Of a DNA stretch of 64,000 nt, positions 24,348 through 36,366 are shown piece after piece (position 1 is the first letter of the stretch; each line of letters starts with the position of its first letter). The position numbers and the translations under genes were made by a program. The notes beneath the pieces were generated by a model, which made no database searches, was not told where the DNA came from, and was given only the letters and a program-made list of their open reading frames with translations. The DNA is from Stratiolaelaps scimitus (lineage: Eukaryota > Arthropoda > Arachnida > Mesostigmata > Laelapidae): NCBI GenBank assembly GCA_019614645.1, contig JABWDB010000005.1, forward strand, positions 9,580,001 through 9,644,000, given 5' to 3'.

Positions 24348-24515
24348 GAACTCTGCGTGGGCCAACCTGCAACAACGCAGTTGGCACGTAGTTCGACGTG
24401 CAACGTGGGCAATATGCAAGGTGCGTTGAGCTACCTCCCGAGCGATCGTGGCTCTGGCAGAACGCCGTCGTTGGGAACCGTGCTACGGCCGTACATAGCA
24501 TACCGTATTGTAAGG
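24348..24515 (+). CDS. Candidate coding exon (possibly of the large gene)
   Basis: A pyrimidine-rich acceptor (TGCTTTTTTATGCCAG, ending 24347) and a strong donor AGG|GTAAGA at 24516 bound 56 open codons in phase 0 to 0. Another donor, ATT|GTAAGG at 24510, is also in phase. The predicted segment (including SYLPSDRGSGRTPSLGT) is polar and Gly/Ser-rich but matches no domain I know. It cannot be joined directly to exon 5, which ends in phase 1. A variant of exon 6 ending in phase 0 would be needed. It could also belong to another transcript or be chance. Confidence 0.35.
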
Positions 24516-27500
24516 GTAAGACAAGATACAGCTATTTTTTTGTCTAGTTCTAACGGAGGGAGGCGGCAGTCATCGCCTCTATCCTATCATTGCGGCTACT
24601 GGAGGCATCGGTTCTACTATGGGAGTAGTATATCGCGAGCAGGAATAAGAGCAGTATGTTTTAGGTGTGTTGTGAAAACAAAAAGATAAGAGAGAGAGAG
24701 AGGCAGAGGGAGGTTAGAGTGGGTGCAAGCACTAATAATAAGTTGAGCCGACTCGACTGGGTACTATTTATACATGTACTTATGTAACGGCGTGCGGTCG
24801 GTGTCTGGTGTCCATTGTATAGAGTTCGAAGCCGGTTCCGTTTGTTAATCAGATGGGCCATTTCCATTGGCGCCTTCCAAGTTCCACCTCGAACTGTACT
24901 TTGGTCAGGTGTTTTGAGGCTCTTCTAAGTCAAATTGTTCATTGTCTCAACCCAACTTCTTTTCATACCAGATATTTAGCCTGCGTCGAAGATACTCAGG
25001 CAAATGTATAAGCATTGCGGCAACTATCTGCAATTCATCCTTAATTTTAGTCGTTTCACCGTGATTAGCAAAGCGAAGCCGTCCCAGTCGAGGCCCGATA
25101 GGCGACAGCGGCGATCTCCAGTTATCAAGAAGGAGACATTATCATAGCTGTCAAGATTTTCCGCATGTTTTCCGCTGTTGTACGTCAGGTTATGCAGCGT
25201 CACAGGGACCCAGCTTGCCGAGGGCTGGGTCCGGGCTCGTGGAACGCGGCCCGTGAACGTCACCGCGGCTGCTGCAGAGACCCGTGTGAGAGCCGATTCG
25301 TGGGGAAGGGCCCAGAAGTCTAGAAATGTTGGTGAGATCGGAACCCATCCCCCGTGTGGCCCCTCACGACCGCCCCTGCTGCTGTCTCCGGTTCCCTGCC
25401 TTGGGTTCTGCGGAGTGGGGCTTCGTTGGGGCTACGGTTCAGTGGGGGCGTAAGCCTCTTCGGTTGGGGTTGCTTTGCTCGTCGCTTCGTTTGAGCCTGC
25501 CTGCCTGGCTGCCGTGGGCGTGTGTGGAGAGCTGAGCTCTGAGGGGAGAGGGCCTATGGCGTCCTTGGAGGACCCTCACCCATTCCTCTCCATCCTCTTC
25601 CAGCAGCACAAGCGCACACTCGTCCTTCGCCACCGCGAGCTGCTCAGTCTGGGGGCGTATTCCCCTTTTCCCTTGGAGAAGAGGTCTCGCGCGCTCCGCG
25701 ACCGCTCCAATCCAAACAGAGAGAACTGCGCGGCCTATGATCGCAGTCGGAGCGGCGGGCTGACGATCATGGCACTGAAAACAACCACGGGGGGCACCGA
25801 CAAAATATAAGTCGTCGTGTTTGTTATGGTTGTTGCGGCCTCAAAACCGTGTCGTGCCTCTTCGCACGGTCAGGTCAGCGACCACGGCGCCGGCCTCGGA
25901 ACCTCACAAGCCAGTAACACCGTCTGTGATATTGACGAAGACAACAACCTAGCACCGGCAACAAGCGAGGATACACAACAAACTACAGTTCGGTAGTTGG
26001 CTTCGCTGAAACTTGGAAACAACGGTAAACGTTCCGTGTGTGGCTGTGACGCTTCGAAGTGAGTCGTATACCGGCCGTTGCAACTGCCGCATGTTTCCAG
26101 TAAGCTCCTAATAAGTTCCTAACCGAGCCTTGATTGCCTGCGCTACTGGAAAATATTATAGCTAGTATACTGTCTGAGTAACAGCTGTGGAATAGCTTGC
26201 CCTCGTATTTGTACCTTATAACAAGGATACCATCGAGGAGCGTTCGGGATGAGTGCACCTGAACAGTTTCGTCGAAGTTTGCTCTAGGTCGTTTCGTTCT
26301 CGCCTGGAATCCATTAATCATCTGTGCGCATTCTATTAACTCACTCCCCTTGTGGAGAGCGACCGCCAGCATCATTGACATGGTGGACTGATTGACTCGA
26401 TGGATTGGCCCCTCCTCGAAGAGAACGACCAAAGCGAAACTCGTCGCGGAACCCACAATCTCACCTTGTTCACCAGAGCCCACCAGCCCCGTTTGTTCCA
26501 TCCATTCGATTGTCGTTGTTGTTACGAAGTATTCTACTATCTGCATAGGGAGGCGGCATCGACGAATGCCGCGAATGATGAATGAGAAAATACGCCGAAT
26601 GGCGCCAATGCGTAATTGACGAACAGCGCGATCAAATCTCAACGTGGATTTCCTCCAGCTGAATTGTTCACGCTGGGCGTTTCTTACAAGTCTGAATCAT
26701 GACGTGTGAATATCTCCGTGTGCGTCTGTGCATTGGTGTGTGCGTGTCTGTATGAAGTCGTAGTGTGGGTCGCGGCTAACCACAGCCGAGTGCAAGTTAC
26801 AATTTATTTGTGAAGCTATCTATTGAGTATCCATCGAGCTTTGTCTCCGTGCTCGCCTCACTTGAGGTGATCGCAGTTGGGGATCAGTGTCAACGCTGCG
26901 CGTCGATCAGCAACTAGCTGTGTATGGTGTCCGTTCGTTCTCTGTTCATGCGATGATCCTTTGGTGAAATACTACGAAATTATATTACGTGTTGATCGTT
27001 TTGCCGTCGAAAATGCAGCTTGTGGTTCCTGAGCTTGTGAGTGCACAGTGTTGTGAAGTGCGATGACGTAACGAAGACGTGAAGGGAAGGTCGTGTGCGT
27101 TTTTTTTTTCTCTAGCTATAGAAAAATTACTTCGGAAACAACATGAAGGGATGTGTACAAAGGATTGACGACGCCCTTCGAGTTCTTCTGTGCACGAGCG
27201 GCGTTCGCCATAGCTGCTTCCCGAGCGCTCCCTATGGTTCTCCTAGCGACTACAGTCAGTGCCCGCTAAAGGATATGTGCGAAACCGTCGACAAATGTGT
27301 TCAATCAACGATAACGTCGTCTTCCGTCAACGACCGTATCCCTCTTCAGCGACACCCTTCACATTGGACATCGGATTGATCCTGGAGCGGATTGATCCAC
27401 CAGCGATCCTTCCACTCAGCCGGTTTCCCAGCTGAGTGGGTGACCCGGCAAGCATCTGCGTTGCTTCCCACTGCTCGCCAGCAGGAGTGTTATTCGAATC

Positions 27501-28321
27501 GGCGTCCGTGGTGACACCACCAGCTTGCGTCGATTCAACCGTGTGATACTCACTAACTACCGGGTTTGTTCTTAGAACGGCCTGCTCTGTCCCTTCATGC
27601 TTCATCATGTCGCAAACGTGTAGTGCCTCGACCGGCAGGCAAGTAGGTCATACGGCTACAACCGCCGAGCCCATTCTCCCTTGAGCGACAACGCGACGCG
27701 ATCGTTCGCGTGGACTATATGCAGCCGCATCGAAAAGTTTCCTGTGCATACACGAGTCCTTCTTCGCCTCCTTGTGGTATTATTCCTCTTCGGCTTGTGC
27801 TGCTGCTGCTGCTGGTGTATCGGCTTTCCCAAGGTTTCCACAACTTCGTGCGCGCTGCTGCTGCTGTTGCTGCTGCTTCATTGGCACAACGAACGCTTAA
27901 CCCAAGCAATCCGTTGAGGGAACTGATTATTCTGCCGTTCTACCCATAAGCCCCTGACCGATTCCTCCTCGGCGGCGACGAGCGGCGGCGACGGCGACGG
28001 CAATGACCCGGCTTTGAAGAAGGGGAAGGCTTGTTGTACTCTACCGCGCAGAAAAAAAATCCAAAAGCCGATACATATAAATCGGAAGGAGCGAAGCCCG
28101 CACAACACGGATGCCTCGACAGCGAGCCTCCAGCTAGATGGGTACTAACTCAACGTTCCAGTGAGTTGTGGAGTTGTCCTGAGCCGTCTGGCTCGCCGTC
28201 ATTGCCTTGCGGACCTGTCGGCTGGCCAGATTTCGTGTGGCGGCGGCGACGGCAACTCTCCTCCCGTCATCAAAGTAGCACCAGCACGACCACACTCATT
28301 ATCCCGAATGGGAGTGCGCGA

Positions 28322-28372
28322 GCGAGAGAGAGAGACATAGATAGGAAGCGAGAGACAGAGAGAGAGAGAGAC
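28322..28372. repeat. (GA)n-rich block
   Basis: Imperfect GA repeats with AGACAG interruptions. They give low-complexity open frames on both strands that I did not annotate. Confidence 0.9.
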
Positions 28373-29441
28373 GGTGGCTTGAATGAGTAAGTCTGAGAGA
28401 GAAATAGAGAGGGATGGCAGGAAACACTTCGTTCGAAGAGGTCTGCACAGCCGACACACGGGCGACAGGCAGTTGAGCGGGTAAAAGTATAAGAAGGAAA
28501 GACAAGTGGCCGCACCGCGAGACGACGAGTAGCGGCCGCGGGGCTTTGTTGGCTGACGTTAGTTCGGGTGACTGTCAGTCTCCAACTTCGAAGTTGCCAC
28601 CCTGCACTCTTTCTCTCGCTTCCCCTTGTAGGTCTCTGCTCTGACGAAGGTTAGATTCGAGGAGACCGGCACCAGGGGCAGTTCGCCAGCGACGAGACCA
28701 ACTTTTCCCCTTCTCATACTGTTACGACTACTACCACCACCACTACAACTTCTACTTCTACAGCTACTCGAAGCTAGGCAGATCACTTTGCTCTCAGCTC
28801 TCCATTTCTGCTTCTGATCCATCGTTCCTGTAGCGCTGCGGCCCTCAATCTCGTGGTGCCACAACCACTCCCCGGATTTCCCTGCTTGCAGAGAAGTTCG
28901 CCCGTTATCGGCCACAGTACAGCCTCACTCAGCTGCCGCTGCCGTTCTCTCTCAGTTCTACTGAGTTGTGCCCTCTTGCTGTCCATATATATGCCACTCT
29001 TGGGCACCGGCAATATCCGTCAATTTCTAGTTTCGCTCACATCCATGCATTTCGCCACCTGTGTTCATCCTGTCACCACTATGTTCCTATTGCAGTCGTT
29101 TCTGTACTACTACTGCTACTAGCTCTTCTGTTTAATGTTGCTTGCTACGCTGATACCACACGACTGCCACTGGCGGCGTTGTATGCGTCCGGCAGAATCA
29201 GGTCGGTGGCAGCATTAGTTTCCGGTTAGTTTCGACCGTTCCAACTAACTCGACTGCTCCATCGTGTTCTTCTCCTCCTGCACCAGACGTCCTTCTGTTC
29301 CATTTGCCGCCAATTCGGCTCTATTTCGGATCGCTGTTTTCAGCCTCTGCCTTTTCTACCGTCGGTTCTTCAGTTCTTCGACGCCTCGTCGCTTACCGCT
29401 CCTGTGCTCTTCAGCTCCCTTTATTTCTATCTATCTATCCA

Positions 29442-29459
29442 TCTCTCTCTCTCTCTCTC
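29442..29459. repeat. (CT)n tract serving as a polypyrimidine run
   Basis: A run of CT dinucleotides just before GTTGCGTAG, which ends at 29467. The arrangement resembles a strong splice acceptor, suggesting that the exon with the ATG at 29610 starts at 29468 and is preceded by another untranslated exon. Confidence 0.7.
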
Positions 29460-29467
29460 GTTGCGTA

Positions 29468-29609
29468 GTGCTAGAGTGCGGCGCTGGCCTCGCTGCTGTC
29501 ATCGTGTCTGGAGGCTTCGGCTTCCAGCTCCCCCACGAGTCCGCCGGGTCACCCGCCACTCGGTGGGGGGCCCTTGGCCTTCGCTTCCGGCAGTCATCCC
29601 TACACAAGG
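29468..29609 (+). other. Probable 5' UTR part of the second gene's first coding exon
   Basis: It lies between the candidate acceptor at 29467 and the ATG at 29610. An in-frame TAG at 29472-29474 blocks upstream extension of the coding frame from within this exon. The sequence is GC-rich, as is common around first exons. Confidence 0.5.
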
Positions 29610-29933
29610 ATGTCGCTATCGCCGGAGCCCGATGGGTCGGCTGGCGATCTGCGACGCCAGTCGGCGCCGCTCGCACCGGCTGGCGCCAATGAGCGATCGG
29701 AACGCCGCGCGTCCGAATCCGCCCAGCGGCTGTATCTCAGCCCGCGGCGGCTTTCGGTACCCAGGCTATCACTACAGCCTCCCTCGAAGTCGCAGCTATT
29801 CCAGTCGCTCTCGTCCAACCGGAAGCGACTCATTCGCCGTTGCACAGCCGCGTCGCTACAACCCGCCGAAATTGAAAGCAGCGAGTGCACGAACGACGGA
29901 GACCCGGACAACGATGACGACAAAGGCGTACAG
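29610..29933 (+). CDS. Unrecognised Ser/Arg-rich protein, first coding exon
   Basis: An ATG with A at -3 begins 108 codons (MSLSPEPDGSAGD...) that end at CAG|GTAACG in phase 0. The segment is rich in Ser, Arg, Pro and Leu, with clusters such as RRLSVPRLSL that look like basophilic kinase sites, and then an acidic end (DPDNDDDKG). This is the profile of a disordered cytoplasmic N-terminus of a signalling or channel-type protein, but I cannot name the family. The overlapping frames on both strands are also open but are Arg-rich or lack good starts, as expected of shadows of a GC-rich coding exon. No signal peptide or membrane segment is present. Confidence 0.62.
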
Positions 29934-30028
29934 GTAACGCTAACACCAAGCACCACAATGGTGGCAATCACAGTAGCAGTAATAGCATTATAGTTGTAAT
30001 GTTAATATATACACATAGACGCACACAA

Positions 30029-30061
30029 GTATATATATATATATATATGTGTGTGTGTATG
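30029..30061. repeat. (TA)n/(TG)n microsatellite
   Basis: About 10 TA units followed by TG units and TATG repeats. Confidence 0.9.
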
Positions 30062-31744
30062 TATGTGCGTAGATAGAGTAGAGTTAGACACTGTGTAGAT
30101 AGAGCGTATATAACATGATATAATATATAGGTAGTTGTACGTATAGTTGTGATAATCAACATTCGAAGAGCAAACGCGTAAACACAGAAACAACAGACAA
30201 GTGTCAACAGCGCAATCAGCCATACACAACGGACAACACGACACAATGGCAGTCGGCCCCGGACACCGAACACCCGAGTGTGTTTAACGGATTGCTAGAA
30301 CGAAATAAATGTCTGCGATGACGGCCACCAGCATCAACGCGGCTAGCAGGACTACTTCCGTCACAGCAATGTGATTACAGAATCGATCCGTGCTGATGGT
30401 CGTTCGGCTGCGTGCGAACAACCATCCGCACAAACGGAGACCCCGTGGACAAGTGGGGTCTGTTCCGTCGATCGGTTTGCACGATACGGCATTGCAAGAA
30501 CGTGACGGCGGCAGGTAGATGCAGTACAATATGCGGGGAAGGAGGTAACGATTATGGTGGTAGTAAGTAGTTAGCTGCAACATACCTAGACGTCCCAGTA
30601 TGACACATGTCAGTAAGCTGGATAGAACAACGAAGGACAACGACAATACAATGGTGGCAACAACACAACACGGCCGCCAAAGGACGAAGCACGAGGTCGG
30701 CCGCTCACGTCGAGATTGAGGGTATTCCTGGTGAATTGCAAAGGGTCGAGTGCTCGATCAATGTTTGTGTCTGTGATCGTGTATGTATATACCTGTTATA
30801 GAATGTTATACCGTTGATCGATAGGCAGTCAATGCACGCTAACGACTACAGTATTATATCTAGATAATAGTTGGCTACGGCCGATTCAATATGACATAGT
30901 TATACGGGGACATAGAAACGTCCGCATGTATCATTGCGCGTTCCTGTATGTGGGTGTGTGCAGGTAACCTATTGCTGGCTATAGGCATCAGCAGTGCCAA
31001 ACACGACAGTTCACAGTTGCTCAATAACAACAGCAACAACTGCAATAGCTTTCACAATAAACGCTTGCAATGCAAAGAGGATCAGTTTAAGAAAACGCCG
31101 AGCATCGACATTAACGTCAAACTAAACACGACCCGAGCGATGATTAATTATCGCCATCATCTCATCTGAGACTTCGTCCGATAGTTAGTATCTTAGCAAC
31201 GGCGGATGTCAACACTGATTCGTATTGCTATCCGTATCGTCATAGTTGTGCGTGGCAGAGCAGAGGGGCCGCCCGTCGTCGTTCTTTGATATCTCGAGGA
31301 ACAAGAAAGAAAAAGCCCCCTTTTACCAACGTTTCCTCCCATTGGAGGCTATTCCTACATTGAATTTCCACAAGTCTAGTTCTGGTTAGGTCTTCTCTAC
31401 GCGATGACTACCGTCGTCTCCGTCCTCTCGCTACTGGCTGCATGAAGCACACGACATTGCAGTTGTTTGGGGAAACACATCGTAAACCGATGAATAGGGT
31501 CGCTGGGTAAATGCTAGTCGCGCCCATAAGAGCACACAATGGCCAATACGACCCACATCGGTTCGTGCGGGCGAGATCTGTTCGATGAAACGACTGGTGG
31601 GCCACGTTCCGTGTTTGCATCGGTACTCCGTCCTTATGCATTATAGTAGAATTGCAGGTTTTCATGTACAGGCTTCGTTTCTTTTCACAGCCCTTTTGCA
31701 CGTCATACGCACATCGCTTGCTCTCTTCTTACATCTCCCGTGTC

Positions 31745-31764
31745 TATATATATATATATATATA

Positions 31765-31856
<92 letters not shown>

Positions 31857-31858
31857 AT
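31745..31858. repeat. 114-bp compound (TA)n tract with phase slips
   Basis: TA dinucleotides interrupted several times by an AA (TAATA), splitting the tract into blocks that are near-mirror and near-inverted copies of each other. It is the longest AT-only tract in the window and a strong candidate for strand slippage and cruciform formation. Confidence 0.95.
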
Positions 31859-32254
31859 ACATCATCGCTCTGCGCGCCTCTGCGTCCGAACAACGGCAGC
31901 AGTCGCCACACCAGCGCCACAAAACAGAGGGGGCAAAGTCTGACGGGATCTGTGCTAAGAGGTGCTGCTCCATAGAGCAATGCCGAAAGCAGTACCGTGG
32001 ACGTTAAATGTTGGCTGTGGGTCAGCCTGAAAAATTTATTTTATAGAGCAGTGGTGGCGGTAGCAGAAACACCACAGCAACGCAACGTACGATTCAACAG
32101 GCATCAGTCGAACCGCTGTGTGCGTCTTCTACCCGTCTTACCTGCTTGAGTCTTTATCTCCCCACCCCGTATTTTCGTTTTTCTAGCAGGTGTAACCATC
32201 GGCATTACAGTCGCCCACCTCAGCATCATGAACAATAACAGAGGCAGGCGGCAG

Positions 32255-32293
32255 GACTGGTAGTCTAGACTGATAGTCTAGACTGGAAGTCTA
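32255..32293. repeat. Three tandem 13-bp units
   Basis: GACTGGTAGTCTA, GACTGATAGTCTA and GACTGGAAGTCTA follow each other with no gap, each differing by one base. Each junction creates a TAGACT/AGTCTA inverted pair, so the array can fold. Confidence 0.9.
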
Positions 32294-33272
32294 TCTATCA
32301 TAGGTAACGCCTACCGACCTCATCGTCCAGGGAACCAAATCAGTTGAACAGTCATTCTGGAAGAACAGGAAGAACAGTCATTGCTACAACGTTACCAACT
32401 GCAGACGACGTCGACACGACGACAAAAAGCAAAAAAAAAGCAATTAACACACCGAACAGCTTTTAGCGGCAAGAGCTCAGACGACGGTACTTCGAGCGAT
32501 GAATCGCATTGTGTACTAAGGAATAGGGAAGACGAAAATTACCTAGGTTTTACGTTCGGGTTTCATTTTACGACCACGACGGGATTATTAGGTAGACTGG
32601 AACGTTCGTTCTCTTTCGAGACTTTTTTTGAACAGCAGAGGACCCCCTCCCTGCTCACTTTGTATGTGGGCAGTAGTTACTCAATGCCGAATGACGTATT
32701 CTATTATTATTGATATCGAGAGGACGTCGACGTAAGGTGGAAATTAATTGCTATTTTTCAGTGTTCTGTGCGATTCGAACCCTAAGAGTTCCTCTCAAGG
32801 CCATACCTCTTTATATTATGAATCATTGAAGGTCGCCCTTGGTGCCGTGGGAATATTGTTGTGAGTTCACAATAGACCATATGAATCACCAACGCGGTAA
32901 ATACGAGTTAGCCTCTGCTTGTGTCTCTCTTCCCGTCACGGGACGATTAGGATTTGTGCTGTTTTTTGGCGGGGACGGTGGCCGCAGTGGGATCGATTCT
33001 TTTCGTCGTCGGCCTGAAGGAATGTTGATTACTGTTGATTTCTAATTAGACGCTCTCTATAGTGGTCGTGATAGTAGTAGTCGAATAATAGCAATTGGAA
33101 GCAATCCTCCGTTGGGCCGTCTGTCGCCGAGTCACTGGACGACAAAAGCTGCCAGCGCTGCGGCTGCTGCAGGGTGATCTATCTATTGAGTCGTCCACGC
33201 TGGCCAGAGCTTGCAGACCAACGTCCGATGTCGCAAACAAACGAGCTAGTCGCTTCGGTTTCAGTGGCTGCT

Positions 33273-33305
33273 GCTGCTGCCGCCGCCGCCGCCACCGCTG
33301 CTGTT
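33273..33305. repeat. (CTG)n/(CCG)n trinucleotide run
   Basis: CTG units grade into CCG units and back to CTG. Readable as Ala, Leu, Cys or Arg runs depending on frame, which explains the several open frames around it. Confidence 0.85.
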
Positions 33306-34627
33306 GCAATATCCGAATCTCCTTTGCCATCGGGGCACTTCGTCGGCGACGACCCGAACGCAGGACCCTAACGAACCTCTGCAACCTCGACAGCGTTGCA
33401 CGTAGCGGTTGGGGACCGTCCCATGGGGAAATGATATAAAAGCGAAAACTGTGCAGATGAACGATGGAAGATTGTGTACGAACAACCCTGCACTACACGC
33501 GGGGATCATGCGGAAACCGAGAGCGAGAGAGGCAGAGAGAGAGAGATAGATTAAACGAGAGGGTCGACAAGAGGGCGGTTCCGTTTGTAAAAGCCAACCA
33601 AAAACGTTAACATGCCCCTGCATTTGATGCACCTAGCGTGGGAGCACATTGAACAATGCTCACCGGCCGATCGTCGGCAGTCCCCGCTGTTGGCGTACCG
33701 TCTTCCTGCAGCGACTCGACGGCAGTGCTGTTAATTCAATTGACCTCGATGTTCATTTGCTGCGCCAAGTTGCGTCGGCACCTCCGCCTCCAGCTAGTGC
33801 TGTATATAGCACATTTGAGTCGGCTTGTTGCTCGTACCCTGCACGTCGTACGTCAGCTGACAAATACTCGTGACCGTTCTGGGAAACGCAATGCCCCGTT
33901 GGGCTTGGTTGAGCGCGCTGATCTCGCGCGGTGCTCAGTTATCAGTAATGGCCTGCCAGCAACCTCGCCAGCTTATGATGGTCGATCCGTAACGTACCTG
34001 TACAGGACAGCATGTTCAAACAACATCGCAGTACAGCTGCACCTTTGATCACAGGTTTCGCCGTCAGGAGATGTTGCAATATTGAGCTCGAACGAAACAG
34101 CAAGATACGGCCGGAACGGGAAGGGATCAAACGTCATTAGAGCGGCCGGTGGTGGCCTAGAAACGAGAATATATTTGAGAAGAGAGCATGCCAGGAAAAT
34201 GAATTTTACGCTCAAAGGACAGCTCAGTCAGCGTTTTCCCCTCAGTCAACGTTTGGACGATAGGATTATTTGGTCAAACTGTACATCATATGTGATACTA
34301 CTAATACTATACTATAGAGAAATGGAAGTAATTTTGACATTGCTTTTCTCGGAGATGCTATCTATTTAATAGACTAGCATTTAGATGTCGTTTCGATAAA
34401 GAGACTGACCTATCTGACAGGACTCAGCTCTTAACCTTTTAGGATAAAGAGACTATCTGAACTCAAGTGTATTCTCGTTTTCTATAGAAGGAAGCAGCCA
34501 CCACAGAGCTTCAGCAGTACTTTTTAGCCCTGACAATCAACAACAGGGATAACAATTCTTGTGTAGCTCTTGGTTGACTTGCGTCAATTGTTGATATTTA
34601 CAAATCTACTAATTAATGAATCGTCGT

Positions 34628-34628
34628 A

Positions 34629-34654
<26 letters not shown>
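34628..34654. repeat. (TA)n microsatellite
   Basis: About 13 TA units in intronic sequence. Confidence 0.95.
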
Positions 34655-34661
<7 letters not shown>

Positions 34662-36358
34662 TTATACCAAACGACCTGCAGGTAAAATGTAGTTGTGTCC
34701 TAAACGGGTACGACTTGAGGGTAATAACGTGCTTGATGTACCCATTCAAATTATGACAATAAATTTAAAGTTTCTAGTAGAATAATCATATAGATACGGC
34801 CATTGCGATGAATATCTCACGCATCGTGTGCGCATGCGCACGCCGCGGCAGTTGCGTCGCCGCATGTCAAAACTTGCTCAGTTGAGTTTCAGAAGGAACA
34901 TGACTTATGTGGGTGAGAGATTCCTTAAGATAAACCATTCAGTTGCCTCTATTGGTGATACCTCACCATTTCAACAATGGGATGTTGCATATAGTACCCT
35001 AGAGATTCTTCTCCTCGAGATCCTCTCCACTTCCGCCAAAGTCTATGCTCGAGGGACGACAGATCGGGAACAATGATTGAGTCTACCTGACCACCCATCT
35101 TAGGCCCACCTCTCCCCACGCTCCGGCTAGCTATGTGTACACTAACGAGGTCGAGAGTAGCCAAAGTTTGCTAAAACTCAATGGAGCACCGTGGAAGTAG
35201 TGCTTGCAATGGCATTGCTCGAAGGGAATATTCGAATTCAAAGGAAGCTGCCTGCCCGGAGGCCGTCTGAAATGGGCCAATGCGTCGGACCGGAAGGGAA
35301 AACAAACAGATCTCAAACTCCCAAAGGACACCGCGGGGCTCCAGGTTTTGGGCAGCTTGAGCTACCAACGGCTGCAGGACCGCTGCCTCTGCTCCATTCA
35401 GTCTGAAGCTGTTCTCGAGAGTCGGTAACCGGCGGGAAGAGTAATGAATCCCGGAAGGCTAAGAGATGTGGCCGAAATCAAGGCGTCTGACGAGACGATG
35501 ACGGTACTGATGGCGGCGGTGCCAGCGGAATCAAAACTATGCCCATCCGTAGCCGCAAGCCCGAGGAGTACGGTCGCGATCAGAGGAAAAACGATAATAA
35601 GCCATTCCGCCACTACCGTCGAAGAGTGTGTAGCACGAGAGAACTGGTACAGTAATCGATTGAAGGCGAGTGAGCCATCAGAGAGGTTCAGAAAGAATAG
35701 GTTTGGGTTAGAATTTCTTCAGAGTTAAGACATGCCCACTGGCAGGTGCCGACTACATTGCTGCTGCTGCCAGCCACCGCTTTCCTGGAAGACTAGAGAA
35801 GGGGAAGGAGAGAGGAGGGAAAATATAATGGAAGATAGCTTACGAGGTGGAGCCTGAGGGGCAAGGAATTGCGTACGTTAAAAATAATTCATTGGAATTG
35901 AATGGCGCCAGCCCGCGGGTTGAGCGAAAACAGATAGCACCACCGACGGCGGCGATAGTGGAACCTACGCAGTGTAGGGGAACTCTCTATCTTTCTCTCT
36001 CTCCCTCTCTCTGTCTCGTTCTCTCGAGCTGAGAAATGTGATTCGCAGTGAAAAGTTTGAAGGAAGCAGACGTCCACCGCTGCATTGCTGAATCGACGAC
36101 AAATAGCGGACGGTGTGAGTTGTATTTTTATTGTCGATCGTGATTCTCGGCACCGTTGAACGCATAGCGCGCATAGCATAGAACGGGGCGTCTGCGAACA
36201 ATGAAGGAAATGAGGTCGGACACGCCGAGCCGACGCGCGCGAGCCGCTCGCCCGCCACCGTCAACGAATTTCTTTCTCCTCTAATTGTCCCAGCTTGTTC
36301 GTTCGACGCGAAACTGAACGAGACGGAACTGCTGCTACTGCTGAACAGTGACAGTGAT

Positions 36359-36366
36359 TATATAAG
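36359..36366 (+). promoter_or_regulatory. Possible TATA box
   Basis: TATATAAG lies downstream of a GC-rich patch (36185-36260) and upstream of a pyrimidine-rich stretch. No matching initiator or first exon was identified, and the base composition makes chance occurrence likely. Confidence 0.15.

Larger units (their letters stand above)
22095..29467. other. Downstream part of the large gene and interval before the second gene
   Basis: Apart from the candidate exons at 23324 and 24348 and the SINE at 23.7 kb, I cannot define genes here. The patch from 25.2 to 25.8 kb is GC-rich and has an open plus-strand frame of about 110 codons without a recognised product. From 25983 to 26642 the minus strand is open for about 219 codons, with an internal ATG. 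CTG/GCTG triplet runs occur at 27798-27815 and 27855-27880. The (GA)n-rich block at 28322-28372 gives low-complexity Arg-Glu or Ser-Leu frames. The terminal exon and polyadenylation site of the large gene should lie in this interval or earlier. Confidence 0.4.

Noticed and set aside
29404..29937. Long plus-strand frame overlapping the second gene's first coding exon
   Set aside because: It is Arg/Ser-rich shadow sequence running through the (CT)n tract. The frame with the ATG at 29610 has a good start context and a donor in phase with the later exon.
32765..32840. Minus-strand GGTTCGAATC, a tRNA box-B-like site
   Set aside because: The flanking bases do not form a T-stem or acceptor stem, and no box A lies at the right distance.
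35398..35613. Minus-strand frame that starts with a signal-peptide-like hydrophobic stretch
   Set aside because: The apparent start is GTG, not ATG, and no upstream ATG or convincing acceptor was seen. The opposite strand is also open over the same bases, which points to composition rather than coding.
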